Notes: generated by a model not told the origin, from the letters alone. DNA of 64,000 nucleotides from Leeuwenhoekiella parthenopeia (GCF_020782115.1 NZ_JAJGMW010000022.1:1-64000); one strand, 5' to 3'. Shown: positions 1 to 8,103, counted from the stretch's first letter. Made by a program: numbers and translations.

Positions 1-1
1 A

Positions 2-103
2 GCTGAGTCCTTCAATGCAAAGATCAAAGCATTTAGAAGCCAATTTAGAGGAGTAAAAAACATAGAATTCTTTCTATACAGATTAACTACAATTTTTGCT
101 TAA
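2..103 (+). CDS. IS transposase, C-terminal end only (partial)
   Basis: An open frame enters from the left edge and ends at TAA 101-103. Its 33 visible residues, beginning AESFNAKIKAFRSQFRGV and ending in a hydrophobic FFLYRLTTIFA tail, match the C-terminus of DDE transposases of the ISL3-like ISAon1 group that is common in Bacteroidetes. The family name is from memory of this tail. The gene body lies outside the window, so activity cannot be judged. The right end of the element must lie just after base 103, which affects the neighbouring convergent lipoprotein. Confidence 0.75.
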   Translation, partial: AESFNAKIKAFRSQFRGVKNIEFFLYRLTTIFA

Positions 104-112
104 ACACAACAA

Positions 113-436
113 TTAGGATTGATCCATAAAACCGTCGGTAAGTCCGCCATAGAAGGAATTGTCTTCACCCGAATATTTAATGGTTAGTCCGTTGCCCGCT
201 GCTTCAACTGAAGCTCGCTCGGGGTGCAGGAAACTCAGATTCCACTGCTCATTCATTTTTGGACTTTTATAAACCTCGTAACCTTCCGGAATAACTTCTT
301 CTGCAGGAGGCTCGGGTTTTTCAACCGGGATTTCAGATTTATTTTCTGCCAAATCGTTTTTAGATTCGTTTTGGTCACAGGCAATAAAAAATGCAAGTGA
401 AAGGCTTATTCCGGTATATAAAATTAGTTTTCTCAT
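113..436 (-). CDS. Small lipoprotein, probably 3'-truncated by the adjacent IS
   Basis: This is a 107-residue protein with an N-terminal signal peptide and a lipobox ending FFIAC-D at residue 20. It is therefore predicted to be an outer-membrane or periplasmic lipoprotein. A low-complexity Glu/Pro linker (about residues 34-50) follows, then a short globular stretch. I do not recognise the family. The stop codon lies only 10 bases past the end of the convergent transposase, where an IS inverted repeat is expected, so the last residues (about FMDQS) are probably IS-derived and the native C-terminus lost. Expression is uncertain. Confidence 0.5.
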   Translation of the reverse strand: MRKLILYTGISLSLAFFIACDQNESKNDLAENKSEIPVEKPEPPAEEVIPEGYEVYKSPKMNEQWNLSFLHPERASVEAAGNGLTIKYSGEDNSFYGGLTDGFMDQS

Positions 437-743
437 CTTTTTGAATTTTAAAAGTTGAGACTAAAGTAGCGCTATTTGGTCAAGAGGAATTTTTAAGAAT
501 TACTAAAAAAAACCGGAAGCTGTTAAGTTCTGTTAAGCAAGCAGCGGCTGTTTTCGGGGGTTTTCAATTGTAATTTTTTGATTATCAATTTTCTGTGTAT
601 GAATAAATAGTTCTTTAACAGCACGAGTTAAATATTTCCCATAATGGAGCTCTTACAGGTATTGAACTAAAAAATCCGGACACTTCGCGTCTCTAATCGA
701 GATTCTGAAATGTCCGGAAGCAATAAAACAACTAATGCAAATG
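437..743. other. Intergenic region with no confident gene
   Basis: This 307-bp spacer separates two minus-strand lipoprotein genes. The left part should hold the promoter of the small lipoprotein. The right end carries the terminator of the gene at 744-1967. A minus-strand frame of about 40 codons (533-657) lacks a plausible start and a recognisable family. It may be a worn gene end. Confidence 0.5.
669..718 (-). terminator. Intrinsic terminator of the DUF4998-type lipoprotein gene
   Basis: The perfect 8-bp arms TCCGGACA (675-682) and TGTCCGGA (711-718) enclose a second small stem, TCTC/GAGA. Read on the minus strand, the hairpin is followed by a run of T (669-674). It lies 26 bases beyond the stop at 744. 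Confidence 0.8.
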
Positions 744-1967
744 CTAGTCTGCGGGAATCAGTTCAAAGGATAATATATTGCAAAAGCGCCCGGGTGTTTG
801 TCCCCACTGTGAAGTGATTTGTCCAATGGTGATATCAGTGATTTCGTCTAAAGAAAACTCCAGACGGTATATTTCAGGCATATTTGCTACGTATGTTGTG
901 GTATGAATGCGTTCAAAAACGAGAACTTCAGAATCAGTTGTTACATCGCTAACGTCCGGTAGTTCAAAACCTTTGGAAACTACAAAATAAGATCCTCCTT
1001 CATCGGTCTCGCTATGGTTACTGTCACGCACCGATATTTCAAGAGCATAATTTCCTGCCGGGGCTTCTACGCTTTGATAAATTTTACCATTGTTGATTGC
1101 TGAAGCTCCCCAGCCGGACTCCATATTAAAGATATTACCATTCCATTGGTCCCAGCCTCCATGTCCTCCTGGGTGTATTAAAACAGGTGCAGTGGTGGTC
1201 CAGTCAGCAAGAACACCCCAGCGTCCACTTACGGAAGTTGCGCTAAAAGGAACAGCATTGTTTTTTAGTTCGGGGAATTCGACCTGAGGGGTAACACTAT
1301 TGTAATCAATGTAAAAAGTATCTACTGCCAAAGGCGATGGTACAAAAACCGTTCGGTATTTGTAATTGGTATTGCGTTTATAGTCGTTAAGAATAACACG
1401 GTCCTGGCTTATGGGAAAGAATACGTTTTGAAGTTCTCCTGAAGTATTCTCATAACTAAGCTCAATACCTATGGGTCCGGTGCTAAAATCCATTCCGTCA
1501 AACTGAATGTCCAGTTTACTCTGAGCTAAAGTGGAGTTGCTAACTGGTCTGTTTAAAAGTGTGTTACGATACGAGGCACCATACACTTCTGAAGCGCCGG
1601 TTACAATGGCAGAGCCAGAACCGGAGCCATCTGATGTTTGCATTTCGAAAGTATAAACCCGTTCCTCAAGATTAGGAATGTATTCCGAAAATTGTTGTTC
1701 CTCATTGCTCGGAGAAATTGGAATTCGCAGCGAATTAGCTCTGTCATTCCAGTAAACCACAACTTCTTCGATATCTGCTTCGGCAGGAACCGTACCCTCG
1801 ATTTTAACCCTGTTTTCACCGGGCTTAATCGAGAACGTTTTCAATTGAGCCACACTGTCGTCCTGTGGCATCACTGTTAAAGTATCGTCTGAATCGCAAG
1901 CCGCTAAAAACAGAAAACCAAAAAGTATCGTGCAAATTTTGAATGAGATCAGCGTAAATTTTTTCAT
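744..1967 (-). CDS. PUL-type surface lipoprotein (DUF4998 + DUF5013-like)
   Basis: This 407-residue lipoprotein has its lipobox Cys in LFLAACDSDD (residue 24). The N-terminal half (about 40-230) resembles DUF4998, two Ig-like beta domains. The C-terminal part, with GGHGGWDQWNG and later GQITSQWGQTPG, resembles the DUF5013/discoidin-like carbohydrate-binding domain of Bacteroidetes glycan-uptake loci. Its probable role is surface glycan binding beside a SusC/SusD pair, but no SusC or SusD gene is visible nearby, so it is an orphan or a remnant of a locus disrupted around the IS. The domain names are recalled, not searched. Confidence 0.7.
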   Translation of the reverse strand: MKKFTLISFKICTILFGFLFLAACDSDDTLTVMPQDDSVAQLKTFSIKPGENRVKIEGTVPAEADIEEVVVYWNDRANSLRIPISPSNEEQQFSEYIPNLEERVYTFEMQTSDGSGSGSAIVTGASEVYGASYRNTLLNRPVSNSTLAQSKLDIQFDGMDFSTGPIGIELSYENTSGELQNVFFPISQDRVILNDYKRNTNYKYRTVFVPSPLAVDTFYIDYNSVTPQVEFPELKNNAVPFSATSVSGRWGVLADWTTTAPVLIHPGGHGGWDQWNGNIFNMESGWGASAINNGKIYQSVEAPAGNYALEISVRDSNHSETDEGGSYFVVSKGFELPDVSDVTTDSEVLVFERIHTTTYVANMPEIYRLEFSLDEITDITIGQITSQWGQTPGRFCNILSFELIPAD

Positions 1968-2142
1968 CTATTAATCCTTTGATAGCGAAATCGATATCGC
2001 TAATGTTAAAAACATTTAAAAATAAGCAAGGGGTCTAAAAGGAGTAACCTGTTCTATCCTGCCTTTATGGAAAGATTTAAAATTGGAAAGGACTGAAAGC
2101 TAGTATGTTTATTAGGAGCCTTCTTAAGATTGAAGTAGGTCC

Positions 2143-2310
2143 GGAGCAAATCTGCTTTATAAAATAGGGGTAAAAAAGCGTAAGTTTTAAGGAGCTCTCG
2201 AAATAGGCCAGGTAAGCGCATGCATTCACGAAATTAAACCGATGGCTGAGGTAATTGAAAAATTAATCATCGATTTTGAGCAGGCGAAAAAGCAAGTGAT
2301 GCTGCTCTAA
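2143..2310 (+). pseudogene. Decayed C-terminal end of a nitronate monooxygenase-like flavoprotein
   Basis: The frame ending at TAA 2308-2310 reads GALEIGQVSACIHEIKP and then AEVIEKLIIDF. This is the typical C-terminal signature of 2-nitropropane dioxygenase/FabK-like FMN enzymes (family pattern GELEIGQVSxxIHEIKP). Upstream in the same frame, LLYKIGVKKRKF also fits the family, but an in-frame TAA (2188-2190) interrupts it and the expected short linker is missing. The catalytic body is absent. A dead remnant is the simplest reading. Confidence 0.7.
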
Positions 2311-2325
2311 ATTCAAAATAAAAAA

Positions 2326-2457
2326 AGAGGCTGTCTAAAAAGTCTTATTAGCTTGAGTTGTCAGGTTGAGCCTGTCGAAACCAATCTTGATAATCAGTAG
2401 GTTGAAAATATTTCGACAAGCTCAATATGACTCGTCCTTGCTTTTTAGACAGCCTCT
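2326..2457. repeat. 132-bp palindromic repeat element, copy A
   Basis: The terminal inverted repeats AGAGGCTGTCTAAAAAG and its complement bound the element. Inside lies a second inverted pair, GTTGAGCCTGTCGAAA versus TTTCGACAAGCTCAA. Read in reverse complement, it closely matches 28691-28822, which has the same length. It lies 23 bases beyond the stop of the DJ-1/PfpI gene. It has no coding capacity. It resembles a MITE or a REP-type element. Confidence 0.85.
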
Positions 2458-2480
2458 GTATACGTTGAACCTTTCCGTTA

Positions 2481-3161
2481 CTAGGAAATTTTAGCTAATA
2501 AAATCTCAGCTACTTTTTCTGAAGAAGCCGGGTTCTGTCCGGTTATCAAAAGGCCATCTTCCTGAGTGAAAACAGACCAATCGTCACCTTTGGCGTACAG
2601 TCCGCCGCGTTCTTTCAGCATATCTTCAACCAGGAAAGGCACAATATCAGTTAATTGTACTGCTTCCTCTTCACTATTGGTAAAACCGGTAACATTTTTC
2701 CCTTTTACCAGATAGTTTCCGTCCTTGTCTTTTACGTGCTTAAACACAGCAGGAGCGTGACATACTGCGCTCACGGGCTTGTTGTGGTTGTAAAAAGATT
2801 CGATTAAGGCGATAGAATCTTTATCTTCTGCAAGATCCCAAAGCGGACCATGACCTCCCGGATAAAAAATGGCATCAAAACCTTCCTGATCTACGCTGGC
2901 TAGTTTTAATGTGGAAGCCAGTTTTTGTTGAAGCGCCTCGTCTTTATGAAAACGTTTGGTTGCTTCGGTTTGTGCATCTTCTGTTTCACTTGATGGGTCA
3001 ATTGGTGGTTGACCACCTTTTGGAGAGGCCAGGGTGATCTCTACATCCTTGTCGTGTAGAAAATAATAGGGAGCGGCAAACTCTTCAATCCAAAAACCGG
3101 TTTTTTTACCGGTGTCTCCTAGTTGATCGTGACTTGTTAAAACGAAAAGTACTTTTTTCAT
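2481..3161 (-). CDS. DJ-1/PfpI-family type 1 glutamine amidotransferase-like protein
   Basis: This is a cytosolic protein of about 226 residues. The nucleophile elbow AVCHAPA carries the Cys typical of DJ-1/PfpI proteins, and the acidic partner is in the SPKGGQPPIDPSS region. The length and the GGHGPLWDL motif fit the Hsp31-like class (glyoxalase III/chaperone type) of the family. I chose the start MKKVLFVLTSHDQ, because the seven upstream residues read as untranslated leader. It is the last gene of a minus-strand run and ends just before palindromic element A. The function (glyoxal detoxification or stress protection) is inferred from the family; the substrate is unknown. Confidence 0.85.
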   Translation of the reverse strand: MKKVLFVLTSHDQLGDTGKKTGFWIEEFAAPYYFLHDKDVEITLASPKGGQPPIDPSSETEDAQTEATKRFHKDEALQQKLASTLKLASVDQEGFDAIFYPGGHGPLWDLAEDKDSIALIESFYNHNKPVSAVCHAPAVFKHVKDKDGNYLVKGKNVTGFTNSEEEAVQLTDIVPFLVEDMLKERGGLYAKGDDWSVFTQEDGLLITGQNPASSEKVAEILLAKIS

Positions 3162-3287
3162 AATAGTGTATTTTAAAAGCAAATGATATTTGCCTGTTGC
3201 GTTATTAATTTAAAACAAAGGTACCCTGTGCTCTTGAAAACGAAGTTGACCTATGGTAAGAGACCGCGTTAAAGTTTTCTTTAGAAG

Positions 3288-3815
3288 TTAGTCTGCAATA
3301 GCAATGCTTTCAATAAGTAGCTTAAAATCCTGCTCCTTGCCGTTGCCGATTAAAAAGGTGATCTGCTCAATCTGATCTTTATCAAAATTGGGTCTTCGCA
3401 GGCGTTGCCCACGAAATTGCGGATACATATTCTTTAAAGGGATACGCAGGGTTTGCCATGCTCCTGTAGTGGTAAATTCTGAAATATAGGAATGACGGGT
3501 TGCAGTGCGGTCTTTAACCCGAAACTGATAGGTCTTGCCGTCACCTTTAATGCGTAACACAATTTCATCTTCAGGTGAAACGCTTAGTGCGCTGAAGGCA
3601 TATTGTACCGAAGAGAATCCGCCGTTATTTTCAAGAGAAACATGACCCGTAAATTCACCGTTTCCGGCATCGTTGAGCTTAAAGTCAGCATTCGACACTC
3701 CGCCCATAACCGTATCATTTACGACACGCCAGTTTGAAATATCGCTTTCGTTTGAAAAGTTGAAAATAACCGTGTTCATAGTAGCACATAGTATAAGGAT
3801 AACAAGAAATTTCAT
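3288..3815 (-). CDS. CIA30-family protein
   Basis: This 175-residue protein contains the CIA30 beta-sandwich signature: SDISNWRVVNDTVMGGVSN near the N-terminus, NNGGFSSV in the middle, and a conserved FLIGNGKEQDFKLLIESI end. The family is named after a mitochondrial complex I assembly factor, but bacterial members are mostly uncharacterised and carbohydrate-binding-like. A short hydrophobic N-terminus (MKFLVILILCATMN) could be a weak signal peptide. It lies 10 bases from the DUF421 gene and is probably co-transcribed with it. The assignment is firm at family level; the function is unknown. Confidence 0.85.
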   Translation of the reverse strand: MKFLVILILCATMNTVIFNFSNESDISNWRVVNDTVMGGVSNADFKLNDAGNGEFTGHVSLENNGGFSSVQYAFSALSVSPEDEIVLRIKGDGKTYQFRVKDRTATRHSYISEFTTTGAWQTLRIPLKNMYPQFRGQRLRRPNFDKDQIEQITFLIGNGKEQDFKLLIESIAIAD

Positions 3816-3825
3816 AATCGTGATT

Positions 3826-4362
3826 TTAGGCGTGTTTTCGTTTTACATCTCCCATAATGTAATCTTCCAGTTGCAGCGTCTCGTCTGTGGTGTGCATCAC
3901 GCTGATTTCGCCGGTGGTTTCGAGAATTACAGCTTTTACTTCAGAAAGTCTGATGACATTTGCTTCCCGCAATTTAGACTGAAGTTCTGCTTCGGTGACT
4001 TTACTGGCTTTTATATTATCCCAGAGAACTTCGCCATTTTCCATAATGAGCAGGGGATCGTTGTCAATAAGATCTTCTACTTTTTCAGATTTGAAACGCA
4101 ACAGGGTTACCAGATAATTCAGGCTAAAGAGCGCAATAAGAATAACCGCTCCCAGTAAAATGGAAGGTTTGCTTGAGTTGATACTCATCCCCAGAATACT
4201 ACCTATGGCAACGGTAACGACAAAGTCAAAGCCCGTCATTTTGCTGAAACTCTTCAGTCCAAAAATACGGGTAAGCACTACAATAAGTATAAAAATGAGC
4301 ACGGTACCCAGCACCGATTCCAGAATGAGATCGTCATTTCTTAAAAAATAAGAAGAATCCAT
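3826..4362 (-). CDS. DUF421 (YetF-like) membrane protein
   Basis: This 178-residue protein has three N-terminal transmembrane segments (about 12-32, 42-60, 66-85). The second bears the FDFVVTVAIGSILG motif of the family. A cytosolic alpha/beta domain follows, with NDPLLIMENGEVLWDNI and TEAELQSKLREANV. This is the usual layout and near the usual length of YetF/YcaP proteins, whose role in the envelope is not settled. It is directly upstream of the CIA30 gene and 88 bases downstream of the alpha-glucosidase gene, so it could be part of the same minus-strand transcript. Confidence 0.88.
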   Translation of the reverse strand: MDSSYFLRNDDLILESVLGTVLIFILIVVLTRIFGLKSFSKMTGFDFVVTVAIGSILGMSINSSKPSILLGAVILIALFSLNYLVTLLRFKSEKVEDLIDNDPLLIMENGEVLWDNIKASKVTEAELQSKLREANVIRLSEVKAVILETTGEISVMHTTDETLQLEDYIMGDVKRKHA

Positions 4363-4450
4363 AAGTCGTTGTTTCCGGTTAGTTTAACAAGGTACAACGG
4401 GCACGTACAGATTCTTCTTTAGCGGGTCATAAATAGTAGTTAATTCAGCC

Positions 4451-6202
4451 TTAATTCTTTGCCAAAATCACTGCCTGAAAAGGTTTTAATACGGCGCTGG
4501 TTCCGGTCTTTTCAAAGGAGTCGTAATTGTTGATCAGAGGATCGCCATAGGTATGCAAATCATTAATGCCCACGGCTGCCTCGGTGTTGCTAAAATTAAG
4601 CAGCACCATCATATTTTGATTGTCCAGGCTTCGGGTGTAGGCATAAACCTGTTTGTGTTCTTTTTGTATGAGTTCGTACTCACCGTAAATCAAAACTTCA
4701 TTGTTTGTACGTAATGCGGTCATTTTTTTGAAATGATTGAGCACACTTTGCGGTTCTTCTTCTTCCACCTGAACATTTACAGTGGCATAATTCGGATTTA
4801 CAGGAAGCCAGGGCGTCCCCGTGGTGAAGCCGGCGTTTTGAGAATCGTCCCACTGCATAGGCGTGCGACCATGGTCTCTCGAGCCAAAGCGCAGGTTACG
4901 CATATAGGCATCCATATCTTCGCCTTGCTTTTGCGCTTTTTTATATCCGTTTATCGCCGCGATATCTTTAAAATCTTCAATCTCCTGCAACTTCGGGTTA
5001 TTGGTCATGCCCAATTCGTCTCCAAAATAGCAATAGGGCGTACCACGCATACTCAGGATAAAGGTGTTCAGCATTTTAGCCGAAGCTGCACGAAACGGGA
5101 TGCTATCACTCGCATAGCGACTTACCATACGCGCCTGATCGTGATTGGAAAGAAAAATCGAAATCCAACCCTTTTCCGCGAAGGCATTGTCCCATTTGGT
5201 AAAGGTTTCTTTGAAGGTTGCCAGTTCGTATCCATCCACTTTCGGAATATCTACCCCGTCAAAAGCATACGCCATATTGATCTCGTTTCGGTCTGCATCT
5301 ACGAGTTCGTGGGCTTCCTCCAGCGTTCGACCGGCACCTTCAGCAACACTCATAACATCGTATTTGCTGAAGACTTCCGCATTCATTTCCTTCAAGTAAT
5401 CGTGCAAACCGTCCTGCATCGCGTAATACTGAATAAAGTTTTTCTCAAAACCATCTGGAAACTCAGGAAATGTGGTGTCTTTGGCCGCAAACTGAAACGC
5501 ATCCAATCTAAAACCATCAACCCCTTTATCTGCCCAAAACTTCATAATATCATAGACTTCCTGACGCACTTTTGGGTTTTCCCAGTTGAGATCGGGCTGT
5601 TTTTGAGAGAAGTAGTGCAGGTAATACGCATCAGTCTGCTCGTCGTATTTCCAGGCGTTTCCTTCGGCGTCAAAAAGACTGTAGCGGTAGGGCGGCTCTC
5701 CTTTTTCGGCAGGCCACCAATGGTAGTAATCGCGATAGGGATTGTCTCGTGAACTGCGACTTTCTTTAAACCAAGGGTGCTCGTCACTGCTGTGATTAAC
5801 CACAATATCCATCACCAGTTTGATGTCGCGGGCGTGCATTTCGGCAAGCATAGTGTCAAAATCTTCCATCGTTCCAAAATCGCTCATGATGTCCCGGTAA
5901 TCGCTTACATCATACCCGTTGTCGTCGTTGGGCGAACTGTAGATGGGATTGAGCCACACAGCCGTAACGCCCAGGCTTTTTACATAGTCCAGACGCTCGA
6001 TAATTCCTTTGAGGTCACCCACGCCGTCACCATCGGTATCCTGAAAACTGCGGGGATAAATCTGGTAAACGATGGCTTCTTTCCACCATTTTTTGTCCAG
6101 TTTGTCTTCCTGATTGGTTTGCATAGGTGTTTTTTCTTTTTTCTCTGCACAACTGTAAAGGGATAGCAGCAGGAGGCAAAGCAGTGTAATTGTCTTCATC
6201 AT
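4451..6202 (-). CDS. Alpha-glucosidase/oligo-1,6-glucosidase lipoprotein (GH13)
   Basis: This 583-residue GH13 enzyme is anchored as a lipoprotein (signal peptide, Cys18 in SLYSC). The catalytic barrel begins at about residue 40. Visible are a calcium-type loop DTDGDGVGDL (55-64), region I DIVVNH, nucleophile Asp234 in GFRLDAF, acid/base Glu288 in SVAEG and the His-Asp pair in SNHDQAR (354-355). The layout fits enzymes cleaving maltooligosaccharides or isomaltose, probably in the periplasm. Its ATG overlaps the stop of the upstream amylase gene (ATGA), so translation is likely coupled. Exact specificity cannot be read from sequence. Confidence 0.92.
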   Translation of the reverse strand: MMKTITLLCLLLLSLYSCAEKKEKTPMQTNQEDKLDKKWWKEAIVYQIYPRSFQDTDGDGVGDLKGIIERLDYVKSLGVTAVWLNPIYSSPNDDNGYDVSDYRDIMSDFGTMEDFDTMLAEMHARDIKLVMDIVVNHSSDEHPWFKESRSSRDNPYRDYYHWWPAEKGEPPYRYSLFDAEGNAWKYDEQTDAYYLHYFSQKQPDLNWENPKVRQEVYDIMKFWADKGVDGFRLDAFQFAAKDTTFPEFPDGFEKNFIQYYAMQDGLHDYLKEMNAEVFSKYDVMSVAEGAGRTLEEAHELVDADRNEINMAYAFDGVDIPKVDGYELATFKETFTKWDNAFAEKGWISIFLSNHDQARMVSRYASDSIPFRAASAKMLNTFILSMRGTPYCYFGDELGMTNNPKLQEIEDFKDIAAINGYKKAQKQGEDMDAYMRNLRFGSRDHGRTPMQWDDSQNAGFTTGTPWLPVNPNYATVNVQVEEEEPQSVLNHFKKMTALRTNNEVLIYGEYELIQKEHKQVYAYTRSLDNQNMMVLLNFSNTEAAVGINDLHTYGDPLINNYDSFEKTGTSAVLKPFQAVILAKN

Positions 6203-7866
6203 TTTGTTTTTTCAAGTAAAACAATCGTTTCGGGAGTATTGAGTTTTACCATCCCGTTTTGAACGTTTACTTCGGTATTGGAATAGGTGTCTTTTAAGGT
6301 TGAGCCTTCGGCGAAAAGCTTAGCGACAGGAATGCTTTTTTCGCCTTTAGGCAAATCAAGACCAATGATCACCATATCTTCAAGTTCGTCTTTTTTAAAA
6401 CTTCTGGAAAATACATACGGGTCCTGCTGAAGCATCTCATGACGACCCGCGCCCACAGCAGGATGATCCCTGCGGAAGCACCCCAGCTTTTGCCAGTGGG
6501 TCAGGACCTGCTTCGTTTCGGTCGAATCTAAAAGCGACCAGGGCATGTTTCCGCGGAGGTTGGCATCTCCCTGAGCTCCTTCAATAATCAAAGGCCGTGC
6601 TATTTCGTCCCCGTAATACACCTGAGCAAGCCCCGGAGTTAACAGAAGTTTGGTGCCGGTTTCGTAAGCTTTGCTTCGATCTTTATCAAAAGGATCACCA
6701 TCATCGTGTGAGGTGGAATAATTTAAAATGCTTTTACCTTCTAAGCTGTTATGCAGAATGGAATCATAGGCTTTAAACATGGTTTCATAATCACCTTTAG
6801 CATCATACTTAAATTGAAAATTGATAAGGTTATCAAACCCATTTGCAAAATAGTCAACCGTCTTGTCGCCAAAGTTATAATCGCGACCGCCGCCAATTCC
6901 GTAGCCGTAAACCTCGCCAAGCATAAAAAAGGCGTTGTCATCCAAAATCTCGTTGGGGTTGTTCTGTTTCCAGTCTGCAAAGGCCAAATCTGCCTGAGTT
7001 CTCAGGTCAGCCCAGGAGCTCTCGTCCACGTGTTTTACCGTATCCACCCGAAAGGCGTCAATACCCAGTTCGCGTACATAATCGGTAAGCCATTTGATGA
7101 GGTAGTTTCGCGGCGTGCGGGGAAGGTTGTTTGTGGTAAAATAGTTTTCCAGTTCCTGAATTTCGGTATCGTAACGGCCTTCTTTTTTCCATTTTTCGAC
7201 TAAAAAATCGGGTAATTCTACTTCTTCGGTACTTGCGGTTTTGATGTCGGGCAGGTTGGCCACCAGCGTGCAGGGAACTGTAGTTTCATAACCCTGATAA
7301 GTACACTGGGGTTGTTGAATGGCCCAGCTTTCGCCCCAAAACGGATCATCTTCGGTCACCGGCCCCGTATGATTCAACACCACATCCATCACGATGCGAA
7401 TGCCCTTAGCGTGAGCGGTTTTGATCAGGGTTTTAAGTTCTTCATAGGTGCCAAAATTAGGGTCGAGTGCCGTCCAGTCTTTAGCCCAATACCCGTGATA
7501 GGCATAGGTGTTGCCGGTTCCTTCATCAACAGCGCCGTGTATCTGCTCTACAACGGGCGTAAACCAGATCGCGTTGATTCCTAAATCGGTGAAATAGCCT
7601 TCTTCGATTTTTTGGGTAATACCGGCGAGGTCCCCACCTTCGAAGCCTCGTAAAACTCCGGTTTCAGCGTCCCGGCTAAAGTTTAAATCATTTGCAGGAT
7701 TGCCGTTATGAAAACGGTCAGTTAGCAAAAAGTACAGGTTGGCAGCTTCCCAAACAAAGGTATCGGCAGTTTCTGAATGCGCTTCGGGCTCTGCCGGAGC
7801 GGTTTCATTTTTGCAGCTGATGCAGAGCCAAAAGCCGCAAAGAAAATAAATAGAAAGTTTTCGCAT
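6199..7866 (-). CDS. Alpha-amylase lipoprotein (GH13)
   Basis: This is a 555-residue GH13 protein counted from MRKLSIYFLC. That start gives a clean signal peptide with lipid Cys18 (CISC). An upstream in-frame ATG would add 11 residues before it. It has region I DVVLNH, nucleophile Asp in GIDAFRVDTVKH, acid/base Glu in MLGEVYG and the transition-state Asp in TSHDDGDP. The N-terminal NLYFLLTDRFHNG is typical of secreted amylases and cyclomaltodextrinase-like enzymes. It is first in a two-gene operon with the alpha-glucosidase. The pair would break starch-like glucans outside the cytoplasm; no Sus transporter is in view. Confidence 0.92.
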   Translation of the reverse strand: MRKLSIYFLCGFWLCISCKNETAPAEPEAHSETADTFVWEAANLYFLLTDRFHNGNPANDLNFSRDAETGVLRGFEGGDLAGITQKIEEGYFTDLGINAIWFTPVVEQIHGAVDEGTGNTYAYHGYWAKDWTALDPNFGTYEELKTLIKTAHAKGIRIVMDVVLNHTGPVTEDDPFWGESWAIQQPQCTYQGYETTVPCTLVANLPDIKTASTEEVELPDFLVEKWKKEGRYDTEIQELENYFTTNNLPRTPRNYLIKWLTDYVRELGIDAFRVDTVKHVDESSWADLRTQADLAFADWKQNNPNEILDDNAFFMLGEVYGYGIGGGRDYNFGDKTVDYFANGFDNLINFQFKYDAKGDYETMFKAYDSILHNSLEGKSILNYSTSHDDGDPFDKDRSKAYETGTKLLLTPGLAQVYYGDEIARPLIIEGAQGDANLRGNMPWSLLDSTETKQVLTHWQKLGCFRRDHPAVGAGRHEMLQQDPYVFSRSFKKDELEDMVIIGLDLPKGEKSIPVAKLFAEGSTLKDTYSNTEVNVQNGMVKLNTPETIVLLEKTK

Positions 7867-7952
7867 AGTTCTGGTAAAGAGTAACCGAAAAATAAGCATT
7901 TATTTACGGGCTACAACGCTTTCGAAATGCTTTTTAGGCAAAGGCAGTTTGG

Positions 7953-8016
7953 TTGGCTCCGCCAAAGAAAACAATGCCAGGGGTTTTCTTCGAAATGAAG
8001 GCTTTGCTTCCTATAC
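7953..8016. repeat. Divergent three-box repeat, copy 1
   Basis: The box TTGGCTCCGCCAAA (7953-7966) recurs at 41906-41919. A second box, CGAAATGAAGGC (7991-8002), recurs at 41945-41956, with start-to-start spacing of 38 versus 39 bases, followed in both by TTCC and TATAC. The sequence between the boxes is not conserved. It lies in the divergent promoter region of amylase and menA. Confidence 0.55.
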
Positions 8017-8079
8017 AAGCTTCGTGGCTTATCTACAAGACCATTTATTTTTCAGATTTTAAATAGCGCACAGAAAGTT

Positions 8080-8087
8080 TACTTTTG
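8080..8087 (+). promoter_or_regulatory. Putative -7 element of menA
   Basis: TACTTTTG fits the Bacteroidetes -7 consensus TAnnTTTG and ends 16 bases before the menA ATG. The -33 position, 19 bases upstream, reads TTTT rather than TTTG. The leader would be only about ten bases. Confidence 0.5.
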
Positions 8088-8103
8088 CAATCAAATTAGA
8101 TTT

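Noticed and set aside
4733-6166. Long plus-strand open frames (339 and 129 residues) antisense to the alpha-glucosidase
   Set aside because: The opposite strand encodes a complete GH13 enzyme with all motifs; these frames have no family pattern.
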